NCBI GenBank assembly: GCA_018292915.2
Contig: JACVVK020000213.1
Location: 544,501 to 608,500 of the forward strand
Direction of reading: 5' to 3'
Length of the DNA: 64,000 nt
Origin: Batillaria attramentaria
Taxonomy: Eukaryota; Mollusca; Gastropoda; Batillariidae
Below the pieces are notes generated by a model. The model saw only the letters and a program-made list of their open reading frames with translations. It was not told the DNA's origin and searched no databases. Positions 41,880 to 52,024 of this stretch are shown one piece after another; within the stretch, counting starts at the first letter, position 1; each line of letters starts with the position of its first letter. A program made the position numbers and the translations under genes.

Positions 41880-42266
41880 GCCTGTCTGTCATTCTGTCAA
41901 CATATCAGGCTGGAAAAACTTTCCCTATCCCCACCTTTCTTGATTATCTAATTATCATAAGAATTCTTTTGAGTTAATCTCAAGACGGATGGACTGACAG
42001 ACAAGACAATAAGTGATTATCAACCCCAGTACACACAACTGAGAATTACCTATATTCACCCCGGCTCCAGCATGTACGAAGATTCAGAATTTACGCGTAC
42101 GCCTACGTGCATGCATGTATAGCGTCTCTATTTTTTGCATCATCTCTTAGTTGATTAGCTGCGAAATGGTCTTTGCTGCTTGCGCAACTCTATCGATCTG
42201 TAAATACTCATCCCCCCCTCCCCCTAGCTCATTTTATCGAGATCCCAACTGTATGTTATGAAACTG

Positions 42267-42346
<80 letters not shown>

Positions 42347-43269
42347 CTCTGTGTGTGTAATTGTAATTGTAGAGTGCTCTGAGCCAGCGCCTGCTGGGAT
42401 ACTGCGCTATATAAAAGCAATTTATTATTATTATTATTATTATTATAGTAGTAGTTGTAGTAGTAATAGTAGTAGTAGTGGTAGTAGTAGTAGTAAAAGC
42501 CCATGCAAAAACCGCAATTCACTTGAAATCTTCAGAGAACTCGGAACCACTTCAAGCCGCTATTACGCAACCTGCAGCGGCTTGGGCCTAGCGAGAAGGC
42601 CCACGCCTTACGTAATAGTGGCTTGAAGTGGCTCCTACTGGTGTGCAGTGGCTTGTTCTTTTCTTATCACATAGCGGGCAGGGAGTGGTGGGCTGGGCTC
42701 CTCAGAGTTACCACAACAGTCCCGTTATTTCAAATGCCACGACCATGAAGTTCAACATTCACAGTCGAACATGACAGGGATGTCATGACACGGTCGCAAC
42801 CCATGATATTATGTCGTCAGTGGGAGTCTACGTGGGCTACGGTACCAGGCGCTAGCTGCCTTAATGAGGCGGTCCGATATGCGTATTTCATATAATCACG
42901 AAACACCAGTTCTTCTGACGCTGCACTATATATGTATATCAGAGTCTAAGACGTCACCTGGCCAGCTCCTTCACCCAGCACTTAACTGTTAGACGATACA
43001 TGCAAATTACGCATTGATCACTGGAGAAGTGCGATTGACAAGAGGGTATCGAATTTGTTATTGGTTGATCCTGACTTTTCGAAGGAGTCTATTCTATTTA
43101 TTACTTAGCAGTGACGAATCTTGACGTTTTTTAGCGCTCAGGCACAGACCTGGTTTCTGCGGAGTGTGAAACAGTTCTCCAGTTTTCGGGAGAGTGTGTT
43201 TGATTACGAAATAGTGCGGAACCGCACAAAAACGTACTTCTTGGGTTCATTCACACAATCTGAACAAAA
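41568..43269. repeat. Intergenic region between the two SEA-mucin genes
   Basis: Contains (GT)n at 41606-41681, a G-run at 41739-41754, (CT)n blocks at 41795-41880, (GT)n at 42269-42345, a SINE or LINE tail GCGCTATATAAAAGCAATTT with (ATT)n and (TAG)n at 42398-42495, and a MITE copy at 42495-42690. The leader and promoter of SEA-mucin gene 2 must lie in the right-hand part. Confidence 0.7.
42495..42690 (+). mobile_element. MITE-like repeat, copy 1 of an inverted pair
   Basis: The core CACTTCAAGCCGCTATTACG is mirrored by CGTAATAGTGGCTTGAAGTG about 50 bp on, enclosing GGCCTAGCGAGAAGGCC-like sequence. The whole 195-bp block, from AAAAGCCCATGC to GCGGGCAGGG, recurs in reverse orientation at 45465-45658. 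Confidence 0.8.
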
Positions 43270-43278
43270 ATGACGTAA
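43270..43278 (+). promoter_or_regulatory. Minimal upstream ORF (Met-Thr-stop) before SEA-mucin gene 2
   Basis: ATG ACG TAA lies 19 nt before the main ATG at 43298. The sequence of the uORF differs from that upstream of gene 1, though both leaders carry one. Confidence 0.4.
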
Positions 43279-43297
43279 AGAAGAGACAGCCTCCGCC

Positions 43298-46224
43298 ATG
43301 TCAGAAGTAAGTGGATAAAAACCTTTTTTTCAAACTTGTTTTCTAAAGCAGTTACGTACCACTATTTTCTATGAATCGATTGGCAGTCTAATGTTAGAGG
43401 TGAGAGTGTAGCGACCTGATTCAGGAAGGCTGAACAACTTCGTCTTTTTATACGTTTTCAGTGGAGTGATGATCTGGGCCCGCATGTGAAAGTCGAGATT
43501 AGGGATTTTAGCCCCGGGTTAAAGTCTAACCTCGGACTAAACTAGCTCTAGGGTTAAATTTTCTGGGTTTGTTGCTGTTGTTGTTGTTGTTTTTTTTTGT
43601 TTTTGTTTTTTTTTTGGGGGGGGTTGTTAACCAGGAAGCGGGTCCACCATTCCACCATGGTGCCTAAGCCGTTAGAAGAGGAATTCTTTCTACCTTTCTT
43701 CGCTTCCTTTTTTTAAATTTAATTTTGTTTTTAGGTTTATATTGTCCTAGTCTGGGTTAGGCCCGTAGCCGTGGGTTAAATTAACCTCGGACTAAACTAG
43801 CTCTAGGTTTAAATTTTCTGGGTTTTTTTTTTGTTTTGTATTGTTGGTTTTTTTTTTTTTTTTTTTGGGGGGGGGGGGGGTGTTTGTTTGTTTGTTTTGT
43901 TTTTGTTTTTTTTTGGGGGGGGGGAGGGGGGCGGGGGGGAGGGGGATTTAACCAGGAAGCGGGTCCATTCCACCATGGTGCCTAAGCCGTTAAAGAAGGA
44001 TTTTTTTTCTACCTTTCTTCACTTCTTTTTTTAATTTAATTTTGTTTTTAGGTTTCCTTTGTCCTAGTCTGGGTTAGGCCCGTAGCTGTGGGTTAAATTA
44101 ACCTCGAGTTTTACGTGCGGGCCCTGTAGATGAAGCTGTCGACCTGAATTATTGCCTTTTTCTTTCATTGGTTTCTTCAAATTCGCCTGTTTTTAATAAG
44201 AGCGATATGTTTCTCCTGCTCTCTTTTTTGTCAGATTATTTACGTGCGAATGTGTAAGGTCGAGGGATGTTTTTGAGAGTATCTTCCAAGTAGCGCCTTA
44301 TTTGTTTCAAAGACATGTTTTCTCCTTGAGATAAGGTTTTGGAAAAGAAAGCAAAGGAGAGAAAACTAGCAAAACGCTTAGGAAGAAAACCGCTAAGATC
44401 TTTATATCTACAGTTGCCGCTATGCCTCGCTCAAAGACGTGATTTGCCTTCAGGTCCATAATATATTGCATGTACTTTAACCATCTTTCTCTTCATGCTG
44501 ACTTTCCACCGGCAGGCCTATTACTTGGGCCAGGAACAAGAGGCCTACGAGTACACGTTTTCCAGGGCCATCTACCGCAGCTTCAATGAGTTATTCCCCG
44601 GGAAACCAGAAGAGGAAGTGACGTCATTCACGCTTGACCAATCCACGCCGAGCGGGAAAAGTAAAGATGGCCGAAACACCGTCCGGACCAAACTGAAAGG
44701 TAGTCCGGACCCCGAGGTAGGTAAAGGGAACGGAAAAGGCGTCTTCAAGTCTCGAAAATCTGGCAGTTACTGCCTGAACCCTGAAAACCCTGATGAGAGA
44801 GCAGGTATCTTCAAGTCTCGACACGCCAGAAGCTACAGTCCGAATCCAACCAGCAGTCTGAACCCGGAAAACACCGATACCAGAGCCGGCATCTTCAAGC
44901 CGAGGCAAACCGGAAGCTACAGCCCGAACCCAACCAACCCTGAAACAAATGGCGTCTTCAAGACGAGGCAGACCGGAAGTCCCGACGCAGATCCCACGAG
45001 CGCCGATGGCAACTGCATCTTCAAAACCAAATGGAGCGGCAGTTTTGATCCGAACCCTGACGTTTTTGACGGCATCGGCCTGTTCAAGACACGCCGCAGG
45101 GAAAGTGAAAACCCGGACATCGACCAGCTTGATCACGACGGCGCTTTGAAGACGAGATGGACTGGCAGATACAGCTTCATCGGCGAGAAGGGTTTCGGTC
45201 AGAGAGTAGTCTGGCTTCTTCTCTTGTTGGCGTTTCTCCTGGCTTTGGCCATTTCGGTCGCAGCTCTTACTCTGAGTCTCGAGAAACCTGGTGGGTGGAC
45301 GTTATCACGCCTTATATTAAGATTTATGCTTATGTATGCGCTAGGGAAATATAACCAACATCGCCTTTGAAGGCTTTTAGAGGACAGGAAAGACGTGGGG
45401 GTTTTTTGGTCTAGTACCTGAAAATTTCTACTTTTATAACTCTTAAGAAGCCAAGTCAGACTACCCCTGCCCACTATGTGATAAGACTTGCTGAAAAGAA
45501 CAAGCCACTGCACACCAGTATGAGCCACTTCAAGCCACTATTACGCAAGGTGTTGGCCTTTCTGCTAGGCCCAAGACCGCTGCAGATTGCGTGATAGAGT
45601 GGCTTCTAGTGTTCTGAAGATTTCAAGTAAAATTGCGAATTTCGCATGGGCTTTTAAGAGATGGTGTAGGTTTAAGAAGCTGAAGTAAAGAACGAAACAA
45701 ATTTGATCCCAAAGTTTTATGAACGACTTAATAATAATAGTAATACTAATGAGGATTTGTCTGGCGTCCAACCTCCTGCTGGAGCTCTGGGCGCCTCACA
45801 ATAGCTAGATTGTCTCCATGCAGTGCGATATGTAGGACTGTCTCAGTATTTTTGTTTTATTACTTGTCCTCGCAGGTAGGCTACTTAGCCCAAAATATGA
45901 GAATTGATTTGATTGATATTATGGTGACAGTGGCGATATGCAGCAGGGCGCGAGCCTTTTGATATCCAATAATAATAATAATAATAATGGCTATTTATGT
46001 AGCGCTTATATAACATTAAAAGATAAAATAAAATGGCATAATAATAATAATATTCATTATCATCATCATCATCTGCTGACCGTTATAGTCATGTGGCAGG
46101 AGGACAAGGGCAACAAATGTCAAAATGAAAGAAAAGAAAAACAAAACAAAACCGAAAAACACACTGAAATAGAGAAGCAATTTATATCCCTGCTCCACTC
46201 AACCATTCCCTCCCCCCACTCTTT

Positions 46225-46319
<95 letters not shown>

Positions 46320-46738
46320 GGAGAAAATCGGATCTATCGGATCAATGACAGCCAACGACAGTTGCAGCGTCTGTTTTTTTACTCAGTGTGTGTATTTTTC
46401 GTTGAAAAAACAAACAAACCCAACAACCAAGATTAATCGAGTTTATTTCTGTTGCAGAAACGACCGCAGAGGTGACAGGGGATCCAGTCAGCTACGGTAA
46501 ATATTCCCTTTCCATATTCTCTGATTGAGAAAAGAAGCCTCCTGATTACAGAACATTGTGCCGTAAACGTTTCCGGATTGCCAGTACGTGTGTGTGATTG
46601 AAACAGAATAAGTGCTTGTGTACTGTAGGAAACTGTGCTTTATATTTAACGCTTGCGATTTCCAAAGAAATAGTTTATTGAAATGAATATCTCAGGATGT
46701 GATATTAACAGGTTTAATGATCCAGTACTCCATAATAT

Positions 46739-46822
<84 letters not shown>

Positions 46823-49800
46823 CTTTCAGTCGTGAACGGCACTGTGAGAGTGATCAGCGAATCTTACACAGAGGAAATGAAGGACGAGACATCCACAGCG
46901 TTTAAGGGGATCCAGACAATGTTCTGCAGTAATGTAAGCTCGAAGTCACACGAGCTGTTTTCTTGTCCTCTGATCAGTTTTCGTCCGTAAAATCGAGTCG
47001 ATGTTCTGTCACAGAAAATCTAAACTACGACTGCTTATAACGGCATGCAGGAGAGATTTTAGTGTGCACCACTCTCAGAAGCGACTCGACGGCTTTCTTT
47101 TAATGCAATTATACTTTACAATTTCGGGCATTATTTTCAACACGTAGGAAATGCTATTCAACAAAAACATGTGACATTTTATAGTGTTATGTAGAACGGA
47201 CGCTTGTAGGAGGAAGGTTTTTGTTTGTTTGTTTGCTTTTTGTTTGTTTCTTTAATACCTTTGTTTTTGTTTATTTTTCCTCAGATGACTGAACTGTTCA
47301 GTACTGCCCAAGCAGGGCAGACGTACCTCGGCTGTAAAGTCATATCCTTGAGGTAAGTAACTACAGCGTAATGCCATCCTTTGACAGTAAGGTTTCGCAG
47401 ACAAGTCTCTCCAGCGATTTATCGTAGAGCGAAGTAAATGCCCTCTTTAATAGACAGCTATACATTAATTTTGTTTTAGATATTTGTTTTGTGAGAGTAC
47501 TGAGACACTTCTTTATGGTAAATCTAGCAATAATTTACTTGCGAAACAAATGTCCTGTATGAAGACACTGAATTGATTGATTGATTGATTGATTGATTGA
47601 AAATCAAAGACAAAACCTTTCAGGTGGTGAAACGGCCACACCTCTGCCCCGATTTCAAAACTTCTTTTTTCCTAGATGATTCCTTGGATTCAGGAAACGA
47701 AATAAAATCTCTGTGTTGTACTGACGCCATTTCAATACTAGATAAGCTCTGATCTTATTATTATGGAAAATACCGTCTTCGTCCCCAGCCCTGGCTCCGT
47801 TGTGGTCGGCTTCAACTTGTTCGTGGACAGCACGACCCCACTGAGGAAGGCAGCGATTACCCAGGCAATTCTGGGCGGGGGAGCTGACGCTGATGAAGGG
47901 TACACGCTGGAGCCCGGCGTGGTCATCGACAAGTACAGCCTGGACATCGACATCCTCACCACCGACGACGACATGGAGCAAGGGGAGACTACTCCTACTC
48001 CTGCACGTGAGTGACCTCCCTCTTACTGTACGTTCCACATGAGCTTTAGTCTTCTTTGCCGTGGATAAATTGAAGAGTTTAAAGGTCACATGCATACATC
48101 AGCAATGGGTTTTGTCTGGCCTAAAACAATATCAAGTACTATTTTTTTTTAAATTTATTTATTTATTTATTTTATTTTTATTTATTTATTTATTTTTATT
48201 TATTTATTTATTTTTATTTTTATTTTTTTTTTTTGGGGGGGGGGGGGGGTCGTCGTGTTGTTTCGTTGTTCTTGTTGTTGTATTGTTGGTTGGTTGGTCG
48301 GGATTTTGTTATTTTTCATTTTGTTTTATTTATTATCATTTTTTGGGTGTGTGTTTGGGGGGGGGGGGGGGGTCGTTGTTATGTTCTGAATTGTAGGTTA
48401 ATATTGAAACTGCTGTTGTTCACTTCAGCCCAAACACAGAAGACTTCTGTACACGGTTCTTGGAGCTCTACGCCGAGTCCACCAATGACTTCACCTAGCC
48501 CAACCACAACGTCCACTCCTAGCCCAACCACAACATCCACTCCTAACCCGACCACAACGTCAACTGCTAGCCCAACCACAACGTCAACTTCAAGCCCAAC
48601 CACAACATCCACTCCTAACCCGACCACAACGTCAACTCCTAGCCCAACCACAACGTCAACTTCAAGCCCAACCACAACATCCACTCCTAACCCGACCACA
48701 ACGTCAACTGCTAGCCCAACCACAACGTCAACTTCAAGCCCAACCACAACGTCCACTCCTAGCCCAACCACAATGCCCACTCCTAGCCCAACCACAACGT
48801 CAACTTCAAGCCCGACCACAACATCCACTCCTAGCCCAACCATAACGTCCACTCCTAGCCCAATCACAGCATCCACTCCTATCCCAACCACAACATCCAC
48901 TCCTAGCCCAACCATAACGTCCACTCCTAGCCCAATCACAGCGTCCACTGCTAGCCCGACCACAACGTCAACTTCTAGCCCAACCACAACTTCCACTGCT
49001 AGCCCAGCCACAACATCCACTCCTAGCCCAACAACAAAGACCACCACCATCCTAAGCCCGACTACAACCTATTCCAATGTTCCTACCACAATGGCAGTCA
49101 ATACAACTCAGGCCGTCATTTCTCCCACAGCAAATACAACAAGCACAACTCCAAAACCAGGCAATACTACCGCCATGCCTTTCAATACAACTCAAACTGT
49201 CATTTCTCCCACAGCAAATACAACAAGCACAACTCCAAAACCAGGCAATACTACCGCCATGCCTTTCAATACAACTCAAACTGTCATTTCTCCCACAGCA
49301 AATACAACAAGCACAACTCCAAAACCAGGCAACACTACCGCAATGCCGTTCAATACAACTCAAACCGTCATTTCTCCCACAGCAAATACAACAGCCACAG
49401 CCGGAACTACAACCACAACCCACGTTCCAGAACTCAGCACAACAGCCAAAAATGTCACAGCCAGTGCAACGTCTGCACCCGTATTCAACGCAACAACTGC
49501 AGATAAAAATAAACACAATGTAACGACTGCCCACACGACCACCACAAAGCCATCAGTCGCCACAACCACTTTCCCTGGAGCGAATGAGACGATGAGTCCT
49601 GACCTAAATACAACAACCAAACCCACAGCACGGCCTACAACAGTACAATCAACCACAGCAAACTCAAATTTAACCAGCATGACCACAACAACTAATACAA
49701 ATTTGACACACGCGGAAACAACAACCATTGTGAACCCAAACATGACTACAACAACCAACACAAATTTGACAGGCTCAGAAACAACAACCACTGTAAACCC

Positions 49801-52024
49801 AAACACGACAACAACAACCAACACAAATTGGACACAACCAGAAACGTCAACCACTGTCAATCCAAACATAACAACAACAACCAACACAAATTGGACACAA
49901 CCAGAAACGTCAACCACCGTGAATCCAAACATGACAACAACAACCAACACAAATTGGACACAATCAGAAACGTCATCCACCGTGAATCCAAACATGACAA
50001 CCACAACGAACACTTCAACACATTCGTCCACGTCAACCAGTGCCCAACCAAATCTGACCACCACAGCCAACTCAAGCCTAACACCTTCAGACACAACTAC
50101 CCTGAAACCAGTCACAACAACCACCACACAAAACGCTACGTCACCGTTCTCGACGACACAGATGTTCAACACCACCACAACCAAAACGAACGGCACATCA
50201 CAAATGAATACGACCACACCACCGAAGCCCAGCAGAACGCCAATGCCCAGACCCAGTGTAACACCCACACCAGGACGAACGCCAATGCCCCGGCCCTCTG
50301 TAACACCCAAACCAGATAGAACACCAATGCCGAGACCAGGGTTGACTGCACGTCCAACCAACAGGACTGCTACAACACGCCGACCCTATCCTACTGGTGG
50401 TCCTGACGGGGGTAGAACACGCCCACCCAGACCTACTGGAGGACCAGACGGGGGTAGAACACGCCCACCCAGACCTACTGGAGGACCAGACGGGGGTAGA
50501 ACACGCCCACCCAGACCTACTGGAGGACCAGACGGGGGTAGAACACGCCCACCCAGACCTACTGGAGGACCAGACGGGGGTAGAACACGCCCACCCAGAC
50601 CTACTGGAGGACCAGACGGGGGTAGAACACGCCCGCCAAGACCTACTGGAGGACCAGACGGGGGTAGAACACGCCCACCCAGACCTACTGGAGGACCAGA
50701 CGGGGGTAGAACACGCCCACCCAGACCTACTGGCAGACCAGACGGGGGTAGAACACGCCCACCCAGACCTACTGGAGGACCAGACGGGGGTAGAACACGC
50801 CCACCCAGACCTACTGGAGGACCAGACGGGGGTAGAACACGCCCACCCAGACCTACTGGCAGACCAGACGGGGGTAGAACACGCCCACCCAGACCTACTG
50901 GAGGACCAGACGGGGGTAGAACACGCCCGCCAAGACCTACTGGCAGACCAGACGGGGGTAGAACTCGCCCACCCAGACCTACTGGAGGACCAGACGGGGG
51001 TAGGACACGCCCACCCAGACCTATTGGCGGACCAGACGGGGGTAGAACACGCCCACCCAGACCTACTGGAGGACCAGACGGGGGTAGAACACGCCCACCC
51101 AGACCTACTGGAGGACCAGACGGGGGTAGAACACGACCACCAAGGCCGACTGGCAGACCAGACGGAGGGAGAACACGCCCACCCAGACCTACTGGAGGAC
51201 CAGACGGGGGTAGAACACGCCCACCCAGACCTACTGGAGGACCAGACGGGGGTAGAACACGCCCACCCAGACCTACTGGCAGGCCAGACGGAGGTAGAAC
51301 ACGCCCACCCAGACCTACTGGAGGACCAGACGGGGGTAGAACACGCCCACCCAGGCCTACTGGAGGACCAGACGGAGGTAGAACACGCCCACCAAGACCT
51401 ACTGGAAGACCAGACGGAGGTATAACACGCCCACCCAGACCTACCGGAGGACCAGACGGAGGCAGAACACGCCCACCAAGACCTACTGGCAGACCAGACG
51501 GGGGTAGAACACGCCCGCCCAGACCTACTGGAGGACCAGACGGGGGTAGAACACGCCCGCCCAGACCTACTGAAGGACTAGACGGGGGTAGACCTACCGC
51601 CGGTCCCAACCCAGGTAGAACACGTCCACCCAGACCTACCCGAGGTCCTGACACAGGTAGACCTACCGCCGGTCCCAACCCAGGCAGAACACGCCCACCC
51701 AGACCTACCCGAGGTCCTGACACAGGTAGACCTACCGCCGGTCCCAACCCAGGCAGAACACGCCCACCCAGACCTACCCGGGGTCCTGATACAGGAAGAC
51801 CTACTGCCGGTCCCAACCCAGGTAGAACACGTCCACCCAGACCCACCCGGGGTCCTGACACAGGAAGACCTACCGCCGGTCCCAACCCAGGCAGAACACG
51901 CCCACCCAGACCTACCCGGGGTCCTGACACAGGAAGACCTACCGCCGGTCCCAACCCAGGCAGAACCAGGCCCCCAAGACCAACTCCTGCACCTGGTGGT
52001 GGAGGAAGACCAGCACGAGGTTGA
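43298..52024 (+). CDS. Type II transmembrane SEA-domain mucin-like protein 2, Thr/Pro and Arg/Pro repeat ectodomain
   Basis: Paralogue of the gene at 33576. Coding exons: 43298-43306, 44516-45290, 46458-46496, 46830-46933, 47285-47352, 47789-48006, 48429-52024; 4809 nt, 1602 residues, in phase throughout. Exon 1 encodes only MSE, as the first gene encodes MSK. Residues 4-233 are a cytoplasmic region with about seven imperfect repeats of the type GIFKSR-x-x-GSYSPNP; about 234-255 are the membrane helix (VVWLLLLLAFLLALAISVAA). Residues about 275-395 are a SEA domain with SPGSVVV at 332-338 (cut G334/S335) and two Cys before it (FCSN, LGCKV). The ectodomain (405-1602) has five repeat arrays in order: SPTTTSTP octamers, 28-mers, 21-mers (NWTQPETSTTVNPN), about 28 basic 14-mers GGPDGGRTRPPRPT, and 23-mers. 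Unlike gene 1 an intron separates SEA from mucin. Ligand and role unknown. Confidence 0.82.
43527..44098. repeat. Tandem duplication in intron 1 of SEA-mucin gene 2
   Basis: Two units, 43527-43781 and 43782-44098, each starting TAACCTCGGACTAAACTAGC. Each passes a T/G homopolymer stretch, then CCAGGAAGCGGGTCCA and ACCATGGTGCCTAAGCCGTT, and ends GTGGGTTAAAT. The size difference (255 against 317 bp) comes from T- and G-run expansion in the second. A third start (TAACCTCGAG) at 44099 marks the end. Confidence 0.85.
44737..45175 (+). repeat. Degenerate coding repeat in the cytoplasmic region of SEA-mucin 2
   Basis: Within exon 2 the motif (G)(I/V)FK(S/T)R recurs at intervals of about 20-28 codons: GVFKSR, GIFKSR, GIFKPR, GVFKTR, CIFKTK, GLFKTR, GALKTR, mostly followed by GSY-x-PNP. 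These are basic, proline-containing and absent from the paralogue, whose tail is only 32 residues. No known motif was recognised. Confidence 0.8.
45465..45658 (-). mobile_element. MITE-like repeat, copy 2 of the inverted pair
   Basis: Reverse-complement counterpart of 42495-42690, including AACAAGCCACTGCACACCAG, GAGCCACTTCAAGCCACTAT and GCATGGGCTTTT. The two copies, about 3 kb apart, bracket exons 1 and 2 of SEA-mucin gene 2. Confidence 0.8.
45750..46320. repeat. Intron 2 repeats
   Basis: A GAGGATTTGTCTGGCGTCCA retroelement-tail-like block at about 45752-45800, an (AAT)n with TATTTATGTAGCGCTTATAT tail at 45968-46015, and a (CA)n tract of about 90 bp at 46228-46318. Confidence 0.65.
46741..46820. 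repeat. (GT)40 tract abutting the exon 4 splice acceptor
   Basis: Forty perfect TG dinucleotides run directly into TTCTTTCAG, the acceptor of exon 4 (starts 46830). The polypyrimidine tract is therefore only a few bases long and the branch point would have to lie in or beyond the repeat. Confidence 0.95.
48493..49045 (+). repeat. Coding 24-bp repeat (SPTTTSTP)
   Basis: About 23 units of CCTAGCCCAACCACAACGTC plus four bases, with P/S/A alternation at the last position. Thr-, Ser- and Pro-rich, expected to be heavily O-glycosylated. A higher-order pattern of P, A, S variants suggests duplication of multi-unit blocks. Confidence 0.9.
49080..49400 (+). repeat. Coding 84-bp repeat
   Basis: About four units of 28 codons containing FNTTQTVISPTANTTSTTP and KPGNTTAM, with NTT and NTS sequons. 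The interval between successive GCAATACTACCGCCATGCC blocks is exactly 84 bp. Confidence 0.9.
49680..50005 (+). repeat. Coding 63-bp repeat
   Basis: About five units of 21 codons around TNTNWTQPETSTTVNPN. Each unit carries N-glycosylation sequons (NWT or NLT, and NMT or NIT in most units) and, in later units, a tryptophan. Confidence 0.9.
50395..51590 (+). repeat. Coding 42-bp repeat (GGPDGGRTRPPRPT), about 28 units
   Basis: Highly homogeneous 14-codon array. Each unit has three Arg and one Asp, giving a strong net positive charge; a G/R variant (TGRPDGG) recurs every two or three units. Unusual for a mucin because few residues are Ser/Thr. All three sense frames and at least one antisense frame are largely stop-free because 42 is a multiple of three. 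Confidence 0.95.
51590..51965 (+). repeat. Coding 69-bp repeat, about five units
   Basis: 23-codon unit RGPDTGRPTAGPNPGRTRPP followed by RPT; successive GAGGTCCTGACACAGG blocks are 69 bp apart. It looks like a compound derivative of the 14-mer array. Confidence 0.95.

Noticed and set aside
48061..48428. Start of a separate plus-strand gene at about 48233 feeding into the mucin exon
   Set aside because: The frame before 48429 is T/G homopolymer intron sequence; a clear acceptor TTCACTTCAG ends at 48428 and joins in phase with the SEA exon at 47789-48006.
50386..51954. Minus-strand frame of 522 codons (PVGLGGRVLPPSG units) and a plus-strand shifted frame of 342 codons (QTGVEHAHPDLLED units)
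   Set aside because: Both arise from the 42-bp repeat read in other frames. Neither has a start context, splice link or domain; the RPPRPT frame continues from the upstream mucin exon.
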